From Rhodocyclus purpureus (lineage in GTDB: Bacteria > Pseudomonadota > Gammaproteobacteria > Burkholderiales > Rhodocyclaceae): 61,479 nt of DNA. A program made the translations under genes and the position numbers. The notes beneath the pieces are model-generated. The model searched no databases. It had not been told where the DNA came from and saw only the letters and a program-made list of their open reading frames with translations. The stretch spans positions 1 through 61,479 of the forward strand of contig NZ_NHRX01000008.1 in NCBI RefSeq assembly GCF_016653115.1. The letters run 5' to 3'. Shown here piece by piece: positions 51,593-61,273 of the stretch; the first letter of the stretch is position 1; every line of letters starts with the position of its first letter.

Positions 51593-52066
51593 ATGTTCGA
51601 CATCGCCTTTTCCGAGCTGATGCTCATCGCCATCGTGGCCTTGATCGTCGTCGGTCCGCAACGTCTGCCGCATCTGGCGCGGACTGCCGGCCATCTGCTC
51701 GGACGGGTGCAGCGCTACGTGAGCAGCGTCAAGGCCGACATCAACCGCGAGATGCAACTCGAGGAACTTCGTCGGCTGCAGGCCGAACTCGCCGAGTCGG
51801 CACGCAAGCTCGAGACCAGCCTCTCCAGCGAGGTGTCGGGCGTGCAGCGTTCGCTCGAAGAGACCCGTGATTCCTTGAACCAGTCGGTGGCGACGCTGGC
51901 TGCCGCGCCCTCGGCAGGCGCGGAGGCTGTCGCGGCGCACGATGCGCCGGTTTCCGCACCGCCGGCAGTGGCGGCCGCGCTGGCGGCGCTGGCGTCCTCG
52001 GCGGGAACTTCGCATACCCCGGCAGCGGCCGACGCCACGGTCAGCGCCGACAAGCCGAAGGCCTGA
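51593..52066 (+). CDS. tatB: Twin-arginine translocase subunit TatB
   Basis: A 157-residue TatB protein: MFDIAFSELMLIAIVALIVV is the membrane helix, GPQRLPHLARTAGHLLGRVQ the hinge and amphipathic helix, and residues ~45-85 a charged helical region. The rest is Ala/Ser/Pro-rich and probably disordered. It forms the substrate receptor with TatC. The stop lies one base before the tatC ATG. Confidence 0.94.
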   Translation: MFDIAFSELMLIAIVALIVVGPQRLPHLARTAGHLLGRVQRYVSSVKADINREMQLEELRRLQAELAESARKLETSLSSEVSGVQRSLEETRDSLNQSVATLAAAPSAGAEAVAAHDAPVSAPPAVAAALAALASSAGTSHTPAAADATVSADKPKA

Positions 52067-52067
52067 C

Positions 52068-52829
52068 ATGAGTACGGGAACGGGAATGGGCGTCGGCGAG
52101 GAAAGCTTCCTCAGCCACCTGATCGAACTGCGCAACCGCTTGATCCGGGCGCTGCTCGCGGTCTTCGTCGTCTTCCTCTGCCTGTTCCCGTGGTCCAAGG
52201 AAATCTACACGCTGGTCGCCCAGCCGCTGCTCGAGGTGCTGCCGAGCGGCGGCCAGATGATCGCCACCGACGTGATCGGCGTCTTCCTGGTGCCGATGAA
52301 GGTGACGCTGATGACCGCGCTGCTCATCGCGCTCCCGGTCGTCCTCTACCAGGCCTGGGCCTTCGTCGCGCCGGGGCTGTATACGCACGAGAAGAAGCTG
52401 GCGCTGCCGCTGGTCTTCGCCAGCGTCCTGCTCTTCTTCACCGGAATGGCCTTTGCCTACTTCCTGGTCTTCCCGACCGTGTTCACCTTCATGGCCAAGG
52501 TCGCGCCGGAAGGGGTCGCCTGGATGACCGACATCGACAAGTACCTGTCCTTCGTCCTCACCAGCTTCGTCGCCTTCGGTGCCGCCTTCGAGGTGCCGGT
52601 GGTCGTGATCGTCCTCGTCCGTACCGGCATCGTCGAACTCGAGAAGCTGCGCGCGTGGCGTCCCTACGTGATCGTCGGCGCCTTCGTCATCGGCGCCATC
52701 TTCACGCCGCCGGACGTCATCTCGCAGCTGATGCTGGCGGTGCCGCTCTGCCTCTTGTTCGAACTCGGCCTGCTGCTGGCGCGCGTCACCGGACGCGCGC
52801 CGCAGGCGGGAGATGCGGATCAGGCGTAA
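52068..52829 (+). CDS. tatC: Twin-arginine translocase subunit TatC
   Basis: A 253-residue inner-membrane protein with six predicted helices. It has FLSHLIELRNRLIRALLAV at the start, the first periplasmic loop, then FVAPGLYTHEKKLALP (a conserved cytoplasmic loop) and FGAAFEVPVVVIVLVRTGIV. It recognises twin-arginine signal peptides. ATG 52068 follows tatB directly. No gene follows for 278 bases. Confidence 0.96.
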   Translation: MSTGTGMGVGEESFLSHLIELRNRLIRALLAVFVVFLCLFPWSKEIYTLVAQPLLEVLPSGGQMIATDVIGVFLVPMKVTLMTALLIALPVVLYQAWAFVAPGLYTHEKKLALPLVFASVLLFFTGMAFAYFLVFPTVFTFMAKVAPEGVAWMTDIDKYLSFVLTSFVAFGAAFEVPVVVIVLVRTGIVELEKLRAWRPYVIVGAFVIGAIFTPPDVISQLMLAVPLCLLFELGLLLARVTGRAPQAGDADQA

Positions 52830-52932
52830 GAGGCGGACAAGGCGCCGTCACCGTGATTCGTCGGGTCACGCTGCGCCAACGATCATGGCGAGTCGTGCCA
52901 CCCCTCTGCATGAAACGCAGCCATTCGCTGCC

Positions 52933-52966
52933 GTCATTGCGAGGCGCGTAGCGCCGTGGCAATCCG
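52933..52966. repeat. Short palindromic intergenic repeat
   Basis: GTCATTGCGAGGCGCGTAGC and the next bases form an interrupted palindrome (ATTGC/GCAAT outer, GGCGC/GCGCC inner). CATTGCGAGG...GGCAATCC sequences of this type are widespread scattered repeats in bacteria, as I recall. It lies in the 278-base interval between tatC and the convergent glutamine amidotransferase gene, where no gene is seen. Confidence 0.6.
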
Positions 52967-53107
52967 GTTGACTGGCTGCTGATCGCGACGGCTTCGGCAG
53001 ATCAGTTCGGCCGATGTTTCACGAAATTGTTCCACGTTTCACGTTACCCCGATCTACGGAACTGCCGTGGGAGGGCCGTAAGGCCCGAATGGAACACCGC
53101 CCATGCA

Positions 53108-54001
53108 TCAAGCAGCCGACGCGACGGCGGCTGACCCCGTCTCTTCCTTGCGCGGCGGCGCGGGAACGGTCGGGGCTTGCGCCACCGGAACGCCTTCCTC
53201 GAACAGCCACAGGCTGCCGGGCGGCATCGTCGTCCATTCCTCGTTGTCGGTGAGCGGCGTCGTCGCGATGACGGCGACGCGGTCGCTCGGCGTCGTCAGC
53301 TCGGCGAAGTCCACGCTCACGTCCTCGTCGGCCAGGTGCGCGACTGCGAACGGCGCCTTGCGCACGACGAAGGCGAGCTTGCGCGAGCAGTGTGCGAACA
53401 GCCAGTCACCGTTGGACAGCAGGTAGTTGAACTCGCCGCTCGCGCCCACCTTGAGCGTCAGTTCGTGCAGGGTGGAGAACAGCTCGTCGCGCGCCGGCGG
53501 GGTGGCGCCGAAACGCTGCCGCAACTGGCGCAGCAGCCAGCAGAAGACCGCCTCGCTGTCGGTGTCGCCGACCGGCTGCGGGCCGCTGCCGTCGTTGAAC
53601 ACCTGTGCCGCTGCCTCCGTCGTGGCGCAGAAGGCCGGCGCGTCGTGGTTGACCTGCCCGAATCCGGGTACCGCGCCGTTGTGCGCGAAGATCCAGTAAC
53701 GGCCCCACAGTTCGCGCATGAACGGGTGCGTGTTCTCGAGTGCGATGCGCCCGTGCGTCGCCTTGCGGATGTGCGCGATCACGTTCTTCGAGCGGATCGG
53801 GTAGTTGCGCACCAGTTCGGCGACCGGCGAACGGAAGGAGGGCTGCGGGTCGAGGAAGACACGCGCGCCGACGCCCTCGAAGAAGGCGATCCCCCAGCCG
53901 TCGGCATGCACCGAGGTGGCGCCGCCGCGCTGCTGAAAACCCGCGAACGAGAAGCAGATGTCGGTCGGCGTGTTGCAGTTCATTCCCAGCAGTTCGCAGA
54001 T
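53108..54001 (-). CDS. Class II glutamine amidotransferase (YafJ-like), apparently started by ATC
   Basis: A ~297-residue Ntn-type glutaminase. The frame reads ATC-TGC-GAA-CTG-CTG-GGA-ATG-AAC: CELLGMNCNTPTDICFSFAG is the usual YafJ-like N-terminus, whose Cys must be residue 2 and is freed as the nucleophile after fMet removal. No ATG, GTG or TTG precedes this Cys in frame. The first standard start (53983) would delete it. GGAGG at 54010-54014 lies eight bases before the ATC. Later motifs include HADGWGIAFF, IAHIRKATHG and FAHNGAVPGF. The partner or substrate of the ammonia is unknown. Confidence 0.88.
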   Translation of the reverse strand: MCELLGMNCNTPTDICFSFAGFQQRGGATSVHADGWGIAFFEGVGARVFLDPQPSFRSPVAELVRNYPIRSKNVIAHIRKATHGRIALENTHPFMRELWGRYWIFAHNGAVPGFGQVNHDAPAFCATTEAAAQVFNDGSGPQPVGDTDSEAVFCWLLRQLRQRFGATPPARDELFSTLHELTLKVGASGEFNYLLSNGDWLFAHCSRKLAFVVRKAPFAVAHLADEDVSVDFAELTTPSDRVAVIATTPLTDNEEWTTMPPGSLWLFEEGVPVAQAPTVPAPPRKEETGSAAVASAA

Positions 54002-54050
54002 TTTGGTTTCCTCCGGAAAGTTGATGATGCACGCGCTGGAGCGCCGCGCC

Positions 54051-55214
<1,164 letters not shown>

Positions 55215-55242
55215 CGGGTCATACCGCAAGGGAAGGGAACAG

Positions 55243-56022
55243 ATGATGTCAAACGAAAATTCCGGGGGGGTCGCGCGCGAAGAACTGACGCGCTATCTGG
55301 ATGAATTGCTCGAAGCGGCACGACTGCGCGATTATTGCCCAAACGGTCTGCAAGTGGAAGGCGCCGCCCGGCTGCGGCGGGTGGTCACCGGCGTCAGTGC
55401 CTGCCAGGCGCTGCTCGATGCCGCCGTGGAGCGCTCGGCCGACGCGGTGCTCGTCCATCATGGCTGGTTCTGGCGCGGCGAGGACGTACGCGTCACCGGC
55501 CTGCGCCGCGTGCGGCTGGCGACCCTGCTTGCCGCCGACATCAACCTGATCGCCTACCACCTGCCGCTAGACGCGCATCCCGAACTCGGCAACAACGCGC
55601 AACTGGCAAGACGCTGCGGGTGGGCGCCGGAAGGCCGCTTCGGCGAACAGGACATGGCCTGGTTCGGCAGCCCGGCGGCCCCGACGACGGTCGGCGAACT
55701 CGCGGCAACCGTCGCCTCCGCCCTCGGCAGGGCGCCGCTCGTCATCGGCGAGGGCGCTCGACCCGTCACGCGCATCGGCTGGTGCACGGGCGCTGCGCAG
55801 GGCTACCTGGAGCAGGCGATCGCCGCCGGCTGCGATGCCTTCGTTTCCGGCGAGATCTCCGAACAGACCGTGCATCTGGCGCGCGAGGCGGGCGTTGCCT
55901 ACCTCGCCGCCGGACACCACGCCACCGAGCGCTGCGGCATCGAGGCGCTGACCGGGCACCTCGCCACGCATTTCGCCGGCCACTGCGTCTTCGAGTTCGT
56001 CGATATCGAGAATCCGGTATGA
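55243..56022 (+). CDS. Nif3-like dinuclear metal center protein
   Basis: A 259-residue Nif3/YbgI-family protein. The dimetal site is suggested by VLVHHGWFWRGE, AYHLPLDAHPELGNNAQLAR and the C-terminal GHHATERCGIEAL, which hold the conserved His and Asp residues. YCPNGLQVEG is the family start signature. The precise reaction is not established; some members are annotated as GTP cyclohydrolase I type 2. AGGGAA lies ahead of ATG 55243. It is followed by the MATE gene after 19 bases. Confidence 0.9.
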   Translation: MMSNENSGGVAREELTRYLDELLEAARLRDYCPNGLQVEGAARLRRVVTGVSACQALLDAAVERSADAVLVHHGWFWRGEDVRVTGLRRVRLATLLAADINLIAYHLPLDAHPELGNNAQLARRCGWAPEGRFGEQDMAWFGSPAAPTTVGELAATVASALGRAPLVIGEGARPVTRIGWCTGAAQGYLEQAIAAGCDAFVSGEISEQTVHLAREAGVAYLAAGHHATERCGIEALTGHLATHFAGHCVFEFVDIENPV

Positions 56023-56041
56023 GGCAGCGCGAGGGGCCAGC

Positions 56042-57436
56042 ATGAGCCAGAGCGCACCCCTTCTCCTGCGCCAGACCCGCCTCCTTGCCGCTCATGCCGC
56101 GCCGATGCTGATTGCCCAGCTGGCCGGCATGGCGATGATGCTGATCGACACCGTCCTGCTCGGCCACTACGGCGCCGAGGACCTGGCGGCGGTCGCGGTC
56201 GGCGGCGGGCTTTACGTCGCGATCGTCTTCGCCTTTGCTGGCGTCGTGCAGGCGGTCGGGCCGACGGTCGCGCAACTCGTCGGCGCGCGCCGCAGCGGCG
56301 AGATCGCCCCGGCCGTGCAGCAGGCGTTCTGGCTGGCGCTCTTGTTGTCGGTGCCGGGCGTCGCGCTGCTGCTCCACCCCGATGCGTTGCTCGGCCTGTC
56401 GCCGATCGAGCCGGCGGTCGAGGCCAAGGCCCGCGGCTATCTCGGCCTGCTCGCCTGGGCGCTGCCGGCGGTGTTGCTGCATCGCGTCTTCTACGCGTTC
56501 TGCAATGCGATCAGCCGGCCGCGCCCGCTGATGCTGATCAGCCTCGGCGGTGCCGCCCTGCACGGCGTCCTCGCCTGGCTGCTGGTCAGCGGGCGCTGGG
56601 GCGGCGAGCCGCTCGGGGTGCTCGGCTGCGGCATTTCGAACGCAGTCACCGGCTGGTTCGCGCTCATCTGCGCGCTCGTCTATCTGCGCTTCGCGCCGGC
56701 ACTGGCGAGCTACCGCCTGTTCGCCGCCTGGCACCTGCCGCGCCTGCAGCCGCTGAAGCAACTCTTGCGCATCGGCCTGCCGATGGGGTTTTCGGGCTTC
56801 GTCGAAATCTCGGCATTCACGCTGGTCGCGCTGTTCATCGCGCAGCTCGGCGCGTCGGTCGTCGCCGGACACCGGATCATCGCCAACCTCGCCGCAATCG
56901 CCTACATGCCGCCGCTGGCGCTGGCGATCGCGACGCTGGCGCAGGTCGGGCAGGCCGTCGGCGCGCGCGACGTGCCGCGCGCGCGTGTGTCCATACAGGC
57001 CGGCCTGCTGCTCGCCGCCGGCGTGTCGACGCTGCTCGGGGTCGCGCTCTGGCTCAGCGCCGAGCCGCTGATCGCCGCCTACACCAGCGACCAACGCGTG
57101 CAGGCGACCGCCTTGTCGCTGATCGTTTTCGTCGCGCTCTACCAGGTCTTCGACGCGGTGCAGACGGTCGCCGCCTTCGCCCTGCGCGCCTACAAGATCA
57201 CCTTCGTGCCGATGCTCGTGCACATCGTCTGTTTCTGGGGCGTCGGCCTCGGGGGCGGCTGGTTGCTCGCCTATCGCGGTGTTTTCGACCTGGCGCCGCT
57301 GGGCGTCGTCGGCTTCTGGAGCGCCTCGCTCGCCAGCCTGACGCTCGCCGCGCTGCTGCTCGGCGGCCTGCTCTGGCGGACGGTGGTGATCGCCGCCGCC
57401 GAGGAGGCGCCGCTGGCTGCGGCCGGCGCTCGCTGA
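56042..57436 (+). CDS. MATE-family multidrug/cation exporter
   Basis: A 464-residue inner-membrane protein with about twelve hydrophobic segments in two related halves, as in NorM-type MATE proteins. Typical stretches are GMAMMLIDTVLLGHYGAEDL (N-terminal half start), VGPTVAQLVGARRSGE, and in the second half GLPMGFSGFVEISAFTLVA and HRIIANLAAIAYMPPLALA. It exports cationic drugs or metabolites in exchange for Na+ or H+. GGGGCCAGC precedes ATG 56042. It is likely co-transcribed with the Nif3 gene. Confidence 0.92.
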   Translation: MSQSAPLLLRQTRLLAAHAAPMLIAQLAGMAMMLIDTVLLGHYGAEDLAAVAVGGGLYVAIVFAFAGVVQAVGPTVAQLVGARRSGEIAPAVQQAFWLALLLSVPGVALLLHPDALLGLSPIEPAVEAKARGYLGLLAWALPAVLLHRVFYAFCNAISRPRPLMLISLGGAALHGVLAWLLVSGRWGGEPLGVLGCGISNAVTGWFALICALVYLRFAPALASYRLFAAWHLPRLQPLKQLLRIGLPMGFSGFVEISAFTLVALFIAQLGASVVAGHRIIANLAAIAYMPPLALAIATLAQVGQAVGARDVPRARVSIQAGLLLAAGVSTLLGVALWLSAEPLIAAYTSDQRVQATALSLIVFVALYQVFDAVQTVAAFALRAYKITFVPMLVHIVCFWGVGLGGGWLLAYRGVFDLAPLGVVGFWSASLASLTLAALLLGGLLWRTVVIAAAEEAPLAAAGAR

Positions 57437-57738
57437 GGGCCTGTCCTCGGTAGGACGGGCCGCCGCCCGCCCGCGCGCGCCGTCATCGCTCCACGCCAGG
57501 GGCATCCGTCGGCGGCATCCGATTCCATAATTATGAATTATTTACGCACCGGCGCAGCCTTGTGCTACGATCTTAGGTCAACGAAAAAGCCTGCCTCGAC
57601 GGCCGCGCGAGCGTGATTTCCCGCACCCGCAGATCTTTCGCGGCAGGCCGGGAACTCGCGATTCGCGTCCACTGTCCGAGTGCGCTACTTGCCGGGCGCT
57701 GTTGCCCATTGCTCAATCCTTTCACTTCCGGATCGTCG
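57437..57738. other. Intergenic interval of about 300 bases before the DUF2889 gene
   Basis: No credible gene is seen. The interval has a short AT-rich run (CATAATTATGAATTATTTAC near 57527-57545) inside GC-rich DNA, and a TACGAT box near 57568 that could be part of the promoter for the next gene. Confidence 0.4.
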
Positions 57739-58323
57739 ATGCCTTTGCCTCCCCCCTCCGTTGCACGCAAGCGCATGCACGTGCGCAGTGTCGAACTGGC
57801 TGGTTTCAAACGGGAGGATGGAAACTGGGATATCGAGGCAAGACTCGTCGATAGCAAGGATCAGGACTACCACCTGTCTTCCGGCGTGCGCCGCGCGGGC
57901 GATCCGCTGCACGAAATGTGGGTGCGCGTCACCATCGACCGCAAGATGAACATCGTAGACGCGGTCGCCTGCTCCGACGCGACGCCTTACCCCGGCGTTT
58001 GCGAGCGGATTGCCCCGTCGTATCGGCAGCTGGTCGGGCTGAACCTGTTCCATGGCTTCCGCAAGGCGATCAAGGATTGCTTCGACAAGATCCAGGGCTG
58101 CTCGCACCTCTCCGAACTTCTGATGCACCTGCCGACCGCGGCGATCCAGAGCTTCGCCAGCGAGATCCCGGACAACGACGACAGCAAGCACAAGCCCTAC
58201 CAGCTCGATCGTTGTCACGCGCTGGCCTCGTCGTCCGAGGTGGTCGAGCGCTACTACCCGCGCTGGTATCGGCCCGACGGCGACCCGGAACCCGGCGTCG
58301 CGCGCCTGACGAGCGAGGTGTGA
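57739..58323 (+). CDS. DUF2889 domain protein
   Basis: A 194-residue soluble protein. KRMHVRSVELAGFKREDGNW, DIEARLVDSKDQDY and RVTIDRKMNIVDAVACSDAT are the pattern of DUF2889, a family of unknown role found in proteobacteria. CSHLSELLMHLPTAAIQSF near residues 125-145 is another family element. I choose ATG 57739 as start since the upstream frame is low-complexity and lacks family residues. It precedes sucC by 91 bases. Confidence 0.8.
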   Translation: MPLPPPSVARKRMHVRSVELAGFKREDGNWDIEARLVDSKDQDYHLSSGVRRAGDPLHEMWVRVTIDRKMNIVDAVACSDATPYPGVCERIAPSYRQLVGLNLFHGFRKAIKDCFDKIQGCSHLSELLMHLPTAAIQSFASEIPDNDDSKHKPYQLDRCHALASSSEVVERYYPRWYRPDGDPEPGVARLTSEV

Positions 58324-58414
58324 ATTCCCGATTTCTCCCCGTCTTCCGACGGTGACTTGAACGCTGGCCCGGCCGGCACCCCAGCAACCTCAGCAACCCA
58401 GGCAAGGAAAACGC

Positions 58415-59575
58415 ATGAAAATCCACGAATATCAGGGCAAGGAGCTCCTGAAGAAATTCGGCGTCGTCGTCCCTCGCGGCGTCTTCTGTCCGACTGTCGA
58501 TGACGCGGTGAAGGCGGCCGAATCCCTCGGTGGCAAGGTCTGGGTGGTCAAGGCCCAGATCCACGCCGGCGGCCGCGGCAAGGGCGGCGGCGTCAAGGTC
58601 GCCAAGTCGCTCGACGAGGTGCGCCAGTACGCCAGCCAGATCCTGGGCATGCAGCTGGTGACGCACCAGACCGGTCCGGAAGGGCAGAAGGTGCGCCGCC
58701 TGCTGGTCGAGGAAGGCGCCGACATCCGTAAGGAATACTACGTCGCCGCGCTGACCGACCGTGCCACGCAGAAGGTCGCGATGATGGCATCAAGCGAAGG
58801 CGGCATGGACATCGAGGAAGTCGCGCACTCGACCCCCGAGAAGATCATCAAGGTCTTCGTCGACCCGCTCACCGGCCTCACCGACGCACAGGCGCTCGAA
58901 CTCGCGCAGGGCATCGGCGTCCCCGAAGCCTCGCAGGCGCAGGCGGTCGACACCTTCAAGAAGCTCTACACCTGCTACATGGAGACCGACGCCTCGCTCG
59001 CCGAGATCAACCCGCTGATCCTCGAAGGCAACGGCAACATCAAGGCGCTCGACGCCAAGTTCAACTTCGACTCGAACGCGCTCTACCGTCATCCTGAAAT
59101 CGTCGCCTACCGTGACCTCGACGAGGAAGACCCCGACGAAATCGAAGCCTCCAAGTTCGATCTCGCCTACATCAGCCTCGACGGCAACATCGGCTGTCTG
59201 GTGAACGGCGCTGGCCTGGCGATGGCGACGATGGACACGATCAAGCTGTTCGGCGCCGAGCCGGCCAACTTCCTCGACGTCGGCGGCGGCGCGACGACCG
59301 AGAAGGTCACCGAAGCGTTCAAGATCATGCTGCACAACCCGAAGGTCAAGGGCATCCTGGTCAACATCTTCGGCGGCATCATGCGCTGCGACACGATCGC
59401 CACCGGCGTCGTCAGCGCCGCGCGCGAAGTGCACCTCTCCGTCCCGCTCGTGGTGCGCATGAAGGGCACCAACGAAGAACTCGGCAAGAAGATCCTCGCC
59501 GAGTCGGGCCTGCCGATCATCACCGCCGACAGCATGGCGGAAGCCGCGACCAAGATCGTCGCTGCGGTCAAGTAA
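58415..59575 (+). CDS. sucC: Succinyl-CoA synthetase beta subunit SucC
   Basis: A 386-residue ATP-grasp protein that makes succinate, ATP (or GTP) and CoA from succinyl-CoA in the citric acid cycle, with Suc[18 protein letters not shown] starts it, [17 protein letters not shown] is the nucleotide-binding region, and the C-terminal half has [17 protein letters not shown], which contacts the alpha subunit. AAGGAAAA precedes ATG 58415. sucD follows after 11 bases. Confidence 0.97.
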   Translation: MKIHEYQGKELLKKFGVVVPRGVFCPTVDDAVKAAESLGGKVWVVKAQIHAGGRGKGGGVKVAKSLDEVRQYASQILGMQLVTHQTGPEGQKVRRLLVEEGADIRKEYYVAALTDRATQKVAMMASSEGGMDIEEVAHSTPEKIIKVFVDPLTGLTDAQALELAQGIGVPEASQAQAVDTFKKLYTCYMETDASLAEINPLILEGNGNIKALDAKFNFDSNALYRHPEIVAYRDLDEEDPDEIEASKFDLAYISLDGNIGCLVNGAGLAMATMDTIKLFGAEPANFLDVGGGATTEKVTEAFKIMLHNPKVKGILVNIFGGIMRCDTIATGVVSAAREVHLSVPLVVRMKGTNEELGKKILAESGLPIITADSMAEAATKIVAAVK

Positions 59576-59586
59576 GGAGAGAGTGA

Positions 59587-60480
59587 ATGTCCATCCTGAT
59601 CAACAAAGACACCAAAGTCATCACCCAGGGGATCACCGGCAAGACCGGCCAGTTCCACACCGAGAAGTGCCAGGAATACGCCAACGGCAGGAACTGCTTC
59701 GTCGCCGGCGTGAACCCGAAGAAGGCCGGCGAGAAGATCTTCGACATCCCGATCTACGGTTCGGTCAAGGAAGCCGCCGCCGAAACCGGCGCCACCGTCT
59801 CGGTGATCTACGTGCCGCCCGCCGGCGCCGCTGCGGCGATTTGGGAAGCGGTCGAAGCCGACCTCGATCTGGCGATCTGCATCACTGAAGGCATCCCGGT
59901 GCGTGACATGCTGATGGTGCGCAACAAGATGAAGCAGAAGGTCGCTGCCGGCGGCAAGGAAACGTTGCTGCTCGGACCGAACTGCCCCGGCCTGATCACG
60001 CCCGACGAGATCAAGATCGGCATCATGCCCGGCCACATCCACCGCAAGGGCCGCATCGGCGTCGTCAGCCGCTCGGGAACGCTGACCTACGAAGCCGTCG
60101 GCCAACTCACCGAAGTCGGCCTCGGCCAGTCTTCGGCGGTCGGCATCGGCGGCGACCCGATCAACGGTCTCAAGCACATCGACGTGATGAAGATGTTCAA
60201 CGACGACCCCGACACCGACGCGGTGATCATGATCGGCGAAATCGGCGGCCCCGACGAAGCCGAAGCCGCGCAGTGGTGCAAGGCCAACATGAAGAAGCCG
60301 GTGGTCGGCTTCATCGCCGGCGTCACTGCCCCGGCCGGCAAGCGCATGGGCCACGCCGGCGCGCTGATCTCCGGCGGCGCCGACACCGCCGATGCCAAGC
60401 TCGCGATCATGGAAGAGTGCGGGTTCACGGTGACGCGCAACCCGTCGGAAATGGCGCGCCTGCTGAAGTCGCTGCTCTGA
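59587..60480 (+). CDS. sucD: Succinyl-CoA synthetase alpha subunit SucD
   Basis: A 297-residue subunit that binds CoA (Rossmann-like N-terminus with QGITGKTGQFHTEK) and carries the phosphorylated histidine, in GHAGALISGGADTADAK. GPNCPGLITPDEIKIGIMPG and RSGTLTYEAVGQLTEVG are further signatures. GGAGAGAG lies upstream of ATG 59587. It forms an operon with sucC and is closed by a strong terminator. Confidence 0.98.
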   Translation: MSILINKDTKVITQGITGKTGQFHTEKCQEYANGRNCFVAGVNPKKAGEKIFDIPIYGSVKEAAAETGATVSVIYVPPAGAAAAIWEAVEADLDLAICITEGIPVRDMLMVRNKMKQKVAAGGKETLLLGPNCPGLITPDEIKIGIMPGHIHRKGRIGVVSRSGTLTYEAVGQLTEVGLGQSSAVGIGGDPINGLKHIDVMKMFNDDPDTDAVIMIGEIGGPDEAEAAQWCKANMKKPVVGFIAGVTAPAGKRMGHAGALISGGADTADAKLAIMEECGFTVTRNPSEMARLLKSLL

Positions 60481-60526
60481 TCCGGAGCGGCGCCCGCGGC
60501 GCAGCAGGCTGCGGGCGTTCAAGGTA

Positions 60527-60562
60527 AAGCAAAAGGGCGGACCATGGTTCGCCCTTTTGCTT
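60527..60562 (+). terminator. Strong hairpin terminator after sucD
   Basis: AAGCAAAAGGGCG and CGCCCTTTTGCTT form a perfect 13-base stem around a ten-base loop with a central CCATGG. The stem itself supplies AAAA/TTTT tracts in either direction, so it can act both ways. Confidence 0.85.
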
Positions 60563-60625
60563 GCTGTGCCTGTTCCGTCGCATAGGATTCAGCGCAATTT
60601 TCAGATCGGCACGAAGGACCCATTC

Positions 60626-60904
60626 ATGGAATTCGATGAAAAGATGGCTGCGGGAAAGACGGAGGAGGTCCCGGCCCAAGGAGCGAACGGTCCCGGGAAG
60701 CAATCCTCGCTCGCCGACTGGGCGCCCAAGCTGGTCGGACTCCTGATTCCCGTCGCGCTCGGCCTCGAAGCCTACGGGGTCTATGCGAGCCGGGTCGACA
60801 AGGCGGAGGCGGCGAAAGTCGAAGCGGCGAAGCTGCAGGCGGCGCCGCCTGTGACCGGTCCGCAGATGGAGGCTGGAGCGGAGTCGAAGCGAAGCGCCGA
60901 GTGA
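60626..60904 (+). CDS. Small single-pass membrane protein, hypothetical
   Basis: A 92-residue protein: charged N-terminus (residues 1-30), one membrane segment (PKLVGLLIPVALGLEAYGVY, ~35-55), then an Ala/Lys/Glu helical tail (DKAEAAKVEAAKLQAA). AAGGA precedes ATG 60626. I recognise no family. It lies between the sucCD terminator and the cas1 remnant. Confidence 0.6.
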   Translation: MEFDEKMAAGKTEEVPAQGANGPGKQSSLADWAPKLVGLLIPVALGLEAYGVYASRVDKAEAAKVEAAKLQAAPPVTGPQMEAGAESKRSAE

Positions 60905-61069
60905 GATTGTTCAGAGGCCGGACCTCGAATATTCTTCCCGGGTCGTCGGTGTCTCCTGGAAATGCTTGGCGCGTAATCTGATTGGCGTGAGAAAATCATC
61001 GGAAGGGCGCAGCTACTGATCTACCGAAAGGTTTCAGACTGCTCAATCAGCGCAACGCAAGGCAAGCTC

Positions 61070-61273
61070 ATGAAGCCACTTGTCCCTTCCGAACTCAAGA
61101 CGATTCTTCATTCCAAGCGCGCGAACCTCTATTACATCGAACACTGCCGCGTGCTGGTGAATGGTGGGCGGGTCGAGTACGTGACAGACGAGGGCAAGCA
61201 GTCGCTCTACTGGAACATCCCGATCGCCAATACCACGACGCTCCTGCTCGGCGCCGGAACTTCCATCACCCAG
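61070..61273 (+). pseudogene. cas1: cas1 of a type I-F-like CRISPR-Cas system, interrupted
   Basis: The first 68 codons (SELKTILHSKRANLYYIEHC, RVLVNGGRVEYVTDEGKQS, LYWNIPIANTTTLLLG, GTSITQ) match my knowledge of the N-terminal domain of type I-F Cas1, the integrase that inserts new spacers into CRISPR arrays. Cas1 is normally ~320 residues with its catalytic Glu/His/Asp in the missing part. After ITQ at about 61273 the homology stops, and a sequence resembling an IS end begins. The frame closes at 61324 with unrelated codons. The gene cannot make active Cas1 here. No CRISPR repeat or other cas gene is in the window, which ends 155 bases later. Confidence 0.82.

Noticed and set aside
60905-61069. 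CRISPR array or leader next to cas1
   Set aside because: No 28-base type I-F repeat or regularly spaced repeat is present in this interval. Only a possible promoter region.
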